From: Hemileia vastatrix
Taxonomy: Eukaryota; Basidiomycota; Pucciniomycetes; Pucciniales; Zaghouaniaceae
Assembly: GCA_030280995.1 (NCBI GenBank)
Contig: JASXTE010000008.1
Location: forward strand, 25,760,693 to 25,824,692
Direction of reading: 5' to 3'
Length of the DNA stretch: 64,000 nt
Part shown: positions 12,392 to 21,458 of the stretch, in pieces
Numbering within the stretch: position 1 is the first letter of the stretch
How the letters are laid out: each line of letters opens with the position of its first letter
Notes under the pieces: model-generated
Database searches by the model: none
What the model saw: the letters and a program-made list of their open reading frames with translations, nothing else
Told to the model about the DNA's origin: nothing
Position numbers and translations under genes: made by a program

Positions 12392-13635
12392 TTTTTAATT
12401 TTTATGTTTTAATACTTTCCAAATGTCCTCTTTGTGTACTTTAATCACTTGGTTTTGTATTTTGGTTTGTTGCATATTCATTTTTTTTTTTGAATTTATG
12501 GTGAATATCTTTTTTTGGATGGCTCATTGGTTTTCTTTCACCAGCTCAACATGAAATCGCATATTTTCTGAAATTGCATATTTTGTCAGTGATTTTTTTT
12601 TCATTCATCCCTCATATCCTTTTCCTATTCTCCTCCAACATCCCTCAAACAATTTGGTTTCATTCATTTTGTCATCTCATCTCTCCAAGTAAGTCATTTT
12701 ATTCTTTTTTTTTGATTTTTTGATTACTAATTATAATTTTTTTTGTTTTTTTCTGTTTATTTTATTTTTTTTATCTAAATTTTTTTTGTAAGTGGTTATT
12801 TTGGATTTCAATGGTATAATTAACCTTTTTTTTCTCTCCCTCTTTACTTTATTTTTTAGCTCCATCACCCTACTCTTCATCCCTCCTTGGCATTGTCATT
12901 ATCCCCCCTTTCCCTTATTTCACTTTTTTTTGGCTCCATTTCATTGAAACACATACATTGCACATTCTTTATGCATTTCACTTACTCCATATTCAATTTC
13001 CCCACAATTCCAACATCAATCTTTCTCACTCTATTTTTCCTACTTTTCAATCAAGGTAAGTTTCATCTCCTTTTTTTCATGCCTATATGATATCTCATTC
13101 CTTTTATGAAAACTTCATACTTAAATATATGTATGACTCTTATCTGGATAACAGTGAACTTATAAAACTCCTTTTGATCTCATCTTTATTACCACTTTTC
13201 AAGTTTTTGTAAAATTTTGAAAATCAGACTCGGAATTAGGGTTAGGTTTATTCAAATCTAATGTTCTTTTTACTGAAGATTCTCCTGAAGGCTACCTTTC
13301 ATTTCCTGCAAACAGATTTGAATTTGATTCAGTGGTTGCTGAGATATTGACCATTAAAGTTGTGCCTTTTTTTTCCCAATTTAAATTTTTATTTCATTTT
13401 TTTATGTATCAAATTAGGGTTAGGTTTATTTAAATCACATGTCCTTTAACTGAAGATTCTACTAAAGCATATCTTTCATTTCCCACAAACAGGTTTGAAT
13501 TAGGTTCAGTTGTTGCTGAGATTTTGACCTTTGAAGTTGAGCCTTTTTTCCAAATTTCACTTGTCTTATTTCACATTTTTATATTGCATATTTAGAGGAT
13601 AAGGATTCTGAAACTCTTATATGATTATTATCTAG

Positions 13636-14281
13636 GCATTTCAATCATATAGGCATATATTCGTTGGTCAAGAATATCACTAAAGCTCAAAAAGATGAAG
13701 ATTTTCGCTTATGGGACATTCTACCTTCCTTTGACTCTTTTCTTGCTTTTCGACTCAACAAGCTCTGTAATAAAGCATTTGAAGAAAATCATGAACTTGC
13801 AACTAAAGTTGGAATACCAAATTGGTGTGACTCCAAATGGGAAGATATCAGCCACGAATATCTTTTATTTTCTAATGTTATTATCACTCATTCTGGATTC
13901 CACAATAGGATTCATATCGATAGGAATGATGCCAATTTTCTTACTTTTGGAATATTCTCATATATCAATCCGATAACTGGCCACCCAATACCATCTCCAG
14001 CTAAAATCAAAGGACATGGTTTATATTTTCCAGACCACCGGTGCATCATTGATTTTGGTTTGGGAAATGGTATCATTGAAACTATTTGGAATTCTTCTAA
14101 GGATAATCATCAAACGACCAAAGCTCCTCCTGGTTTGGAATCCTGTCAAGATTTCACTCATTTCGGTTGCTCATTTCAAATCAGTAATAAGTTGATAAAA
14201 AGAATCAATAAGGTAAAGAAAGAAGGTAAAGTTATTCGATTTAAAAAAACTTTATCTAGATCCAAAAAGTATGGGGATTAG
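13636..14281 (+). CDS. TET/JBP-like 2-oxoglutarate/Fe(II) dioxygenase, partial gene
   Basis: TET/JBP enzymes oxidise 5-methylpyrimidines in DNA using Fe(II) and 2-oxoglutarate. Counting from the leucine codon at 13664, this ORF has HID at residues 84-86 inside NRIHIDRNDA, then TFGIF, a GHGLYFP strand, a candidate distal histidine at 149 (DNHQTT) and the FQISNKL strand. The order and spacing match the gene at 58934-60142. The exon opens after an acceptor TATCTAG at 13635 and no ATG is visible, so upstream exons are missing or lie in the repeat region. It is shorter than typical family members. It sits inside repeat D2, within Harbinger B. The other D copy has lost this ORF. The family call is from motifs only. 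Confidence 0.65.
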
Positions 14282-14579
14282 AGTTGTCATCGAAAATTTT
14301 ATATTTTTTCATAAATTTTTAATAAATATTTTTTATGTATCAATTTCCTCAACTAAAGTAATGGGCCCACGACCTTGTGTTGTATAAATGGTAATCATGA
14401 TAACATTTATTTGTTTCATGGGGTTCCTCTAGCCTATACCTGTGGAAAGTCCCAAACTTTTGTTTCTAGACTTGGTCTGCATTTTGGCTTAAGGGATTGT
14501 CATTACTTTAAACTAGCGAAAGTGATATATATTAGATATTTATTTAATAATTTATGTAATAATATTAAATTTAGATGAC

Positions 14580-14990
14580 TTCCACCCCTTACTTTAATAA
14601 AATGCAGGGGGGGGTATTGCCAAATTTTCAAATCTGACATGTGAAATTGATGACTTAGAAAAATTTTGGTGATACATAAAATGCAGGGGAGAGTATTGCC
14701 AATTTTTTTAAACAGATATAGAATTTTTTTGACTTGTAAATATTTTTGTGATACCCGTCCCTTACTTCAATAAAATCCATGGGGGGTTGTGCCAAAATTT
14801 CTTATAAGACTTGTGAAATTATTGACATGTAAGAATTTTTGGGATACTGGTAAAATGCAGGGGGTAGTAAAGCCAAATTTTCATATAAAACTTTCAAGAT
14901 TCATGACATGAAAGAATTTTTGTGATACCCACCCCTTACTTCAAAAAAATCCAGGGGTGGGGGATTGTCAAATTTTCAAAGGAGACTTGA
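14580..14990 (+). repeat. tandem repeats at the D2 end
   Basis: Five imperfect units of roughly 80-90 bp. Each has an AAAATGCAGGGG or AAAATCCAGGGG block, then TTGCCAAATTTTC and a TGTGATACCC-like joint. Two to three inverted units occur in D1 at 7945-8125. GC-patchy in an AT-rich setting. Confidence 0.75.
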
Positions 14991-15114
14991 AAATTTTATT
15001 TAAAAAAAGAATATTTAACATTAAAATACGATATTTCAAGAAATACAGAAAATAATTGTAAAATTTATGTACAAATAAATATGAACACATGAAGTGTGAA
15101 AGAAATAAAAGAAA

Positions 15115-16518
15115 CTAGTCAACAAAAAATTTCATTAAACGTTCTATTTCTTCAACAGATTTGTTTGCTTTAATGCATTCAATCAAGAAATCTTTCTTTT
15201 TAGAACTTTCTTGGAGATCATGCTTATACTTCATCTGTTCCATTAAGTTTTGATGCTCGAGTGTTTTTTCCTTATTTTTGGATTTTTCAATACTAAGAGT
15301 TAACTCAAACTTCTTCTCCTCCAAATCTTGGGCTCTACCATCCTTCTGTAAAGAGAGCTCAAACTTCTTCTCCTCCAAATCTTGGATCCAATCATCCTTC
15401 CGTAAGGAGAGCTCATACTTCCTCTCTTCCAAATCTTGTACTCTGTCATCCCTCCTTAAAGAGAGCTCGTATTTCTTCTTTTCAAAGCTCAGAGTCTCTT
15501 TAGCAATTTCCACTTATTCTAGAGTGAGAATAAAAATTAACATAAAGTAGAAGAAAAGCAGAGTAAAGTAATAAGAGGTATGATATCACTTACCAGCATC
15601 ACGTTTCTCTAAAAACTGTTCCATTGAAGAAAAAGGTGTTTGTGATGAAGTATCACTTTTTCGTCTTCTTTGGGAGAGGAAATTTAGACTAGTTGAAGCC
15701 CTTCTCTTTTTGTTCAACGTAGCATTTTCCTCCTCATCATTGTCACTAGCTTCAGACTCAGTTGATTGAGGATCCTGGGTTTGTTCATCAGCCTTTTAAG
15801 AAATAAGAAAAAGATAAGTAAATAAAAAATAGAATTGATAAGATAAAAGAAAAAAGAAACAGACCTGAGTTAGATTTGGTTGGGTTAAATCACCTATAGG
15901 ATCTACAGAAAAGCTATTTAGATATGTCTCATTCAAATGAGGGGAGGCTTGAGTGGAGGAAGAGGATGGGAAAAGATTTGCTTCGACATCATGTTTGGAG
16001 ATAGGATCTTCTCCATCCAACATGTTTACAGGATTAACATCAGCTCGCTCTCCAAAAATTGCATCCATCTCTTTAAAGTAAGGACATAAATAATCAAGTT
16101 TATCGTCTATGGATTTTATGCCCTTAGTTATATCATTGTCGGTAATCCCAAAACCAGTGGAAGATGAAAGAGCCTTTGCCTTCTTGTATTTTGCTCGGTA
16201 ATGCTTGAAGCGTTCAGACATCTGTTTAGGCAAAAGATCAATCCTTCCCTTGGTCTTATTGTGTAATTCATTTGCCATTAGAAGATAGCCATTAGCTTTT
16301 GATGCGGGGGGCCTTCCTACTTTAGTGGCATACTCAGTACCAAAACAAGAATCATAGTTAGATTTGGTTTTCAGCCAGTTGATAAGAATGAGATGTTCAT
16401 CTTTTTTTAATTGAACGGTCTTTGATTTCTCAGCTGAGCGGGGGAAAGAGGAAGTAGTGGGAATTGAAAAACAACTGGGTGATGGCTGCTTTTGAGAAGA
16501 TCTAGGATGACGAGGCAT
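15115..16518 (-). CDS. Myb/MADF-like coiled-coil protein of Harbinger B
   Basis: Three exons, 16518-15865, 15792-15594 and 15512-15115, joined by GT-AG introns (CAG/GTCTG...AAAAG and G/GTAAGT...ATAAG), give 416 residues with no stop. Residues about 35-125 form a Myb/SANT- or MADF-like domain (LILINWLKTK, a basic KQMSERFKHYRAKYKKAK helix). Then comes an acidic Ser-rich linker with NKKRRAS and QRRRKS basic patches, which are possible nuclear signals. A C-terminal charged helix contains four copies of a 17-residue unit built on E-x-K-x-ELSL-x-x-DD-x-x-QDLE. In PIF/Harbinger elements such a protein binds the element ends and brings the transposase to the nucleus; that role is inferred. It is convergent with the transposase gene and is one of the few intact genes here. 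Confidence 0.85.
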
Positions 16519-17399
16519 GTTATTATAAATGAAGATGAAAAGGAGCAGAAACAAGCAGATGAGATAGCGAGATGAAAAGGAGAAGAATCAAATAGATGAA
16601 ATGGGGAGAAATTCTGAGTGGATAGAATGAACAGGATGGGATGAGAATGGAAGTGCGCAGCAAGGTAGAAGGCTGGGATATCCAGAAAGTTGTCCAAGAT
16701 GTGGTTATGGAAAATTGAGTAAAAAAATGTCGGATAAGAGGTGAACATTGACACGTAAAGTGTCTAATAACCCAATTATTAGCAAAAATAATTGCGGAAG
16801 ATAATTGGGGTATGCAGATTATTTTCCGCAATTAATTTAATTGCAGATCGGTCAACATTGATACCCCCTATTAGAAAAAATAATTGCAGAAGTCAATTGG
16901 GGTATAAGGATTTTTTTCTGCAATTAATTTAATTATGGATCCCTGAACATTGATACCCCCTAATGGGGATATCCATGCGTGAGTTGGGTAAATTTTAGGG
17001 AGGGACATAAGGCCAGAAAAATAAATGTCAGAAAAGCAAGTGCAAGAAAAATAAGTCCAATAAAAGTAAATGTAAGAAAAAATGTTTTCAACCATTAGAT
17101 TTTTTTCTCAAAATATATATATATATATTTTTCTAAAGATAAGAAAAAAATAAAATAAAATAAATCATTTTTTTGAGCAAGAATAAAAATAAAAATAAAA
17201 ATTTCCCCTGGTTGCAAGTTATTTTTCTTACACTTAAATTTCTCACACATATTTTTTTGCAAATATTTTTCTTTCACTTATTTTTGTCACACATATTTTT
17301 CTTACACATATTTTTCTGTCCTTATGTCACTCTCTACAATAGTCCCAACTCGCGCATGAATATACCCATCAGGGATATCTTACTTGGTGTGTAGTGTAA

Positions 17400-17650
17400 A
17401 GAAACATTCCTGAGAAGTCCTGAAAACTGTCTGAAACTGGGTACAGATAGGTTAAGAAGTGTTTTGATGGTGTACTTGAGGCTTTCTTGGAAGAAGGTAA
17501 TGTTTCTTGGGCATTTATGATAAAAAAAGAAAATCTTCTTCAAGATCAGAATCAGAATCACAATCAGAGTCCAAGAGGAGATCAAGAGCTATTAATTCAT
17601 TGCTTGATGTAGCTTATCATGATTTGAGAGTGAGGAAGGCATGACTCTTA
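17400..17650 (-). pseudogene. HARBI1-like transposase remnant of element A
   Basis: On the minus strand, short stretches align with the N-terminus of the 11131 transposase: a SDSDLEEDF-like stretch matching SNLEDALAY, then a KKHYLLPRKP stretch matching KKRYIITRGP, then FRTSQECF matching FRTSPDSF. Stops intervene. The remnant is cut at 17396 by CACTA element C, and the DDE domain is absent. Confidence 0.6.
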
Positions 17651-17913
17651 TATGGTATAAAAATGTAAATGATGTACAATGTTTTGAGTTATGAAGTGTT
17701 ATGCTGTGGAGTGCTGTGTATGAATGGGATGATGCTGATAAATCAGTGAAATGGTATGTTATGGTGAAATCAGCACTTTTGGTTGAGAAAGTGCAGATTT
17801 GAGTAAAATATATGACTTATTTCATTTTGAAATCTACCAGTGTTGGGGCTAGTGTGTTTTGGAAATCCGCACTTAAATAAGTGCGGATTTGCCAGAACTG
17901 ACACCCCCTATTA

Positions 17914-18660
17914 CTAACATGTTAACTGAAAACAACATGCTTGATTGTCAGCCAGCATCAACTCCTCTGATACCTAATGCAAAACTCACCCCTAAAAATC
18001 CTGACGAGCCAACTTGTGCCTTTGATTACCGGAGAGCAATTGGTTTAATCAATTACTTGGTATCCTGTTCACAACCAGATCTAGCATATGCAGCCAGCAC
18101 TTTATTGCAATTCCTAAATTCACCATCAAATGAAAACGTTCAACATTTTAAGCATGTGTTATGATATCTTCAAAAAACCATTAATTTTGGCATCAAATTG
18201 GGAGGTGTCAAAAATGATCTACATCTCTCTGGTTTTGCCGACGCTGATTGGGGTTCCTCTGTTGGCTGTAAATCAAGCTCAGAATTGATGATCTTTCATA
18301 ATGGTCTCCTTGTTTGGCGTTCAAGTAAGCAACAAGTCGTTGCACTGTCAATGTCTGAAGCAGAATATCAAGCAATGTCTGAAGCAGGTCAAGATGCTGT
18401 GTGGTTTACTCAACTATTTCATGGTTTAAACATCTCTAATAATCCTCCCGTTATCTTTAATGACAATCAAGGAGCTATTGCTCTTGGAAAGAATCCTTTA
18501 TATCAACATAGGACTCAACATATCAACCTACAACTTCACTGACTTAGGGAATTCATCAATTCTGATCGGATGAACATCAAATATATATCCACCAATGAAG
18601 TGATCACTGATCTTTTGACGAAGCTTTCCCTCGTCAAAAACATATTGAATTTTAACTCCT
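17914..18660 (+). pseudogene. copia RT end and RNase H, 3' portion
   Basis: The reading resumes right after the TATTA duplication: NMLDCQPASTPL, YRRAIGLINYL and DLAYAASTL are standard C-terminal copia RT/RNase H junction motifs. RNase H shows FADADWG near 18233, SKQQVVALSMSEAEYQA near 18325 and DNQGAI near 18460. Stops at about 18162 and 18541 break it. It ends near the LTR with KHIEF-like residues. It is the continuation of 4041-7142. Confidence 0.88.
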
Positions 18661-18890
18661 TCTGAACCAGGTACTTAGTTTACATTTTAATATGCTCTTC
18701 ATGCTGCAATGCATCTCTCTTGTTTCTTCTTTTTCTATCCTGTCCTTCAAACAGTCTATTGTTCACTTGACTTATCTCTTATTTTCTTTCTCTTATTAGT
18801 TTGTGGCGGCTTTATCATTTGACTTCATTACTTATCACTGTTTAACTTAACTCCTTCTGAACCAGGTCTCTCCTACGCTCCAGTCTATCA
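18655..18890 (+). repeat. copia 3' LTR, truncated
   Basis: Matches the last 240 bp of the 5' LTR and ends TATCA at 18890, followed by GATAT. The first 400 bp or so of the LTR are absent here. The duplicated block present in the 5' LTR occurs once. Confidence 0.8.
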
Positions 18891-18895
18891 GATAT

Positions 18896-19075
18896 ATTGC
18901 CGGGGAGCTCACCTAAACTGAGGTCACTGACATCAGTATCCTTATGTGAAGAATTTGGGAACCTATCAGAAGTCTAAGTTGAATTTCCTTCAAAATTCTT
19001 CACCCCATCATAGCCAGGAAGATCTAAGTCAGCCCCCAGCTATAATGATTCCTCATACCAATTGCAACTAAGTTT
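18896..19075 (-). other. possible exon fragment next to the copia insertion
   Basis: The minus strand reads an acidic, coding-like stretch (LGADLDLPGYDG ... SDLSLGELPGN) with one TAG. It stays open across the GATAT target site into the left flank of copia (3241 downward). It may be the end of a host gene hit by copia. I recognise no family. Confidence 0.25.
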
Positions 19076-21458
19076 TATACCTGATTGAAGAGCTAATAAT
19101 TCACACTTCATGGTATCTATGTTAACATAAGTTAGGTTTCCAATTTATATTTTTTACTGATTATGGACTAACGGTTTCAAGGATGCAAATTTAAACATTG
19201 ATGGTTGCTCTTTTCGTACACAACTAGTCTATTTTTTATCTGATAATGAGCATACTGTCGGGAATTTAAATCGCTTATATATTCTAAATTTTTAGAGGAT
19301 ACTGAAAGGCTTCCCCTCAATGTTTTCTCAGTCAAAAAAATACTCACTTTAGTTCGCATAAACTTAAACAACTTTTTAAAAAACTAACTTGTCCATCATA
19401 CAAAAATTTGCGATTAAATTACTTATGAGTATCATTGGAAACGTTCTCATGCCCGTAGGAAAGATAGTGAATTTTTATGAATAAGATTGATAAAAGATTG
19501 GACTACAAAACTTCTGCATATTGTTCTAGTTCAGTTTTCAACCATGTTAGCACCATAGATCTTAACACATATTTGTTAAATGACCAAACTTCAAAATGTT
19601 TTTTGACCTATACCATGGGTTCGTCATTAACCCATTCCATAATATGAGGATTGGAGAATCCATAGTGCGAAAAGAATTTTTTATAGGTACATATGGTAAA
19701 ACATATACATCTCATCTTTCGGATCCTGATTAGTAAGACTTAATTTTTTTCTAAAAATTTGTCACCGATACATATATTTTCTTGGCTCTTCACATTTTTT
19801 GTGACGTTATTGCCACAAAGCCACGTGGTTTTTCAAGATGATTCTCCCAAAGGGAATTAAATCCCTCGCCAACGGTTGCTTATTCCTTCTTAACACTCAC
19901 TTGATATAATGATGATTGTTCGTATTTTGTCTTGAATTTCTCCCCAAGGACAAAAATGCACCTCCGTTAAATGATTAACATAGTTTAAAATCATTTGAAC
20001 GTCCTCTGCCTAAGGCATTAATCAAACAGTGCATGTTGTGGGGTTTCAGTCTATTACTAGCACAATTTTGAAAGTCTGCCTAAGACACTAAGCTAAGCTA
20101 AACCAAACACGTGAATGCAAGGTGCAAACAATACCACCTTCTATATTTAGTGTGCCTCAACACCTATCTTCATATGCCGAAGAATACATCTCATTAAAAA
20201 TATAAAGTCACCTCACTTTACAGCTGGGGTTCCAGCAAACTGTAGTTTAAACATGAAGGGCTTCTTGTACAACCAGTTTCAATTAAAGATGTTTTTTGAA
20301 CTGGGCTTCTTATGGGCTAAAAATAAAAGCAGTCTTGCTTGTAAAGTAGCATTAAAGACGACTCCATCTTGTTTTCAAGTCTGTACCATGAAAAAAAAGA
20401 TATTAATATGCTTGCAGTGTAATTCACAAAATGGTAAGCATAGCTTGTAGAGTGTGGCAAATAATTTAACTGTAAAATTACCAACCCGGTTCATAATTAA
20501 ATTATTATGATGAAAAAAGCATTTTTCAAGGTGGTTGTTGGCCCTCGTTTTGAACTTGGAAAGGCTGGAAGAAATCTGGCTGAAAAGATACAAAAATCAT
20601 GTCGTTTCCGATAAGCATCTCCCTCATTTTCCCAATTAAATGACATTTTATGCACGTATTAATACAATAAATAACAGCTCCCAAGACGCCAAAATCTATA
20701 TATTGTTGGTGTGAGTTCAACAAATACCGCTTAAGTACATATGTGCATATGTAATGATTTTACAATTGCTACGTTGCGGAGATCGAAGGTTTTGACCATT
20801 AGATTGACAGCTTAGCTTGAAACAATCAGTATGTGTTTACCCTAGAAAAACGAACTACTTCCTAGAATGTTCCAATTTCGAGAATTCAACTTCGTTAAGC
20901 AACCTTATTGTGTCAATTGTGCACAAGATGTTATGCGCCAGAATATATCAATTATTTTTGAGTTATCTGTTTTTTGGGGCGATTTCAACTTTCGTTTATA
21001 ATTGACTTAATCTGAAACTGGGCTGAAGCCAACTGGTATAATAAACCATTTTCAAAGCAAAAAGAAGGTTGCCATATTGTTGTCCAGCCATTAAATCAGA
21101 TAAAAATCTTGTATCTTCCTTACTTGTATGCCTTCTGTTTTTAGCACGGGATATTTCTAGAGTGCAAACCTTCTGCTGTTATAGCCTCTTTACGCCATTG
21201 TCTGTTCGAGTATTTTCGGCTGACTTTCTCACATTCAGTATTCAAAGAGTTAACATTTCCTTATCTACGCTGAACCTTTATCTGCTTCATATCCCCCTTC
21301 AACTTATATTCCAGTGGAATCAACTCCCAAAAATCTAAAGGTCCTTGGCTAGAGCATTTGCTCATGCGAAAATCAGTAACTTTGAAACATACCTCGTTAT
21401 TGGTGACCAAGATTTTTGATTTACGCTTAACTGGCCAACATAGCCACCTACTCGAAAT
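19076..21458. other. intergenic DNA upstream of the xylulokinase gene
   Basis: About 2.4 kb with no long ORF, no TE terminus and no repeat seen elsewhere in the window. Base composition is more even than in the TE regions. The 500 bp before 21459 would hold the promoter; I could not pick out a convincing TATA element. Confidence 0.6.

Larger units (their letters stand above)
12460..14990 (+). mobile_element. repeat D, copy D2, carrying a TET/JBP-like ORF
   Basis: Inverted partner of D1. In order it contains T-rich DNA, repeat units shared with D1 (13200-13560), a TET/JBP-like exon (13636-14281), a 300-bp tail, and about five tandem units ending near 14990. It lies between the two genes of Harbinger B, so it inserted there or is cargo. 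No clear terminal inverted repeat or target duplication was found, so the limits are those of similarity to D1. Confidence 0.65.
10752..16868. mobile_element. Harbinger element B, two-gene autonomous type
   Basis: The termini GGGGGTATCAATGTT at 10752 and the inverse at 16868 are flanked by TATTA (10747-10751, 16869-16873). Two convergent genes fill it: a HARBI1-like transposase (plus, 11131-12391) and a Myb/MADF-like coiled-coil protein (minus, 15115-16518). That is the usual gene pair of PIF/Harbinger elements. Between them lies repeat D2 with a TET/JBP-like ORF. The left 200 bp (10752-10950) are a near duplicate of 10391-10590, the left end of B0. Confidence 0.85.
10391..16960. mobile_element. 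Harbinger element B0 (outer of two nested B-family copies)
   Basis: The left end GGGAGTATCATTGTTCAGG (10391) and right end, inverse of GGGGGTATCAATGTTCAGGG (16960), belong to the same family as element B. B0's own body is only 10391-10751 plus 16874-16960, because element B inserted into it at AACCCAATTATTA. The joined flanks reproduce the sequence at 16765-16790 inside B. B0 is therefore an internally deleted copy. The target duplication of B0 itself is not clean; TA is the most that can be claimed. Confidence 0.7.
10361..17396. mobile_element. CACTA element C, disrupted by Harbinger B0/B
   Basis: The left end CACTACATACCAAGTAAG (10361) and right end (inverse of CACTACACACCAAGTAAG, ending 17396) are flanked by the same 3-bp duplication TAA (10358-10360, 17397-17399), the standard CACTA signature. 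The left inverted repeat is interrupted after 10390 and continues at 16961 (ATGGGGATATCCATGCG), matching the right repeat at 17344-17369, so the B0 element inserted inside the left repeat. Without B0 the element is only some 470 bp and non-coding, with an AT-rich interior of inverted AAAATAAGT-like motifs. Confidence 0.8.
7148..17908. mobile_element. Harbinger element A (GGGGGTGTCAG termini), itself multiply invaded
   Basis: The termini GGGGGTGTCAGTT at 7148 and the inverse at 17908 are flanked by identical TATTA (7143-7147, 17909-17913), which contains the TWA trinucleotide favoured by PIF/Harbinger elements. Each terminus is followed by a palindrome around GCACTTAA. Inside are a ruined Myb/MADF-like gene (left), a HARBI1-like N-terminal remnant on the minus strand (right), repeat D1, and CACTA element C, which carries everything from 10361 to 17396. 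Removing A plus one TATTA rejoins the copia reading frame exactly. A related left end with a better Myb-like gene lies at 25524. Confidence 0.85.
3242..18890 (+). mobile_element. Ty1/copia retrotransposon, split by a nested insertion
   Basis: The boundaries come from a 5-bp target duplication GATAT (3237-3241 and 18891-18895) and LTR ends TG at 3242 and CA at 3892 and 18890. Between them lie a PBS, gag, aspartic protease, integrase, reverse transcriptase and RNase H, in copia order. The polyprotein stops at 7142 and resumes, in frame and in register, after 17913, on either side of Harbinger element A. The 5' LTR is about 651 bp, but only the last 240 bp or so are present at the 3' end. All domains carry stops or frameshifts, so the element is dead. 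Confidence 0.9.

Noticed and set aside
16407..16831. Minus-strand ORFs overlapping the first exon of the Myb-like gene
   Set aside because: Out-of-frame shadows and promoter-side DNA of the Harbinger B gene; no family match.
17040..17340. AT-rich ORFs with repeated Lys/Asn/Phe
   Set aside because: Low-complexity interior of CACTA element C; inverted AAAATAAGT-like motifs, not coding.
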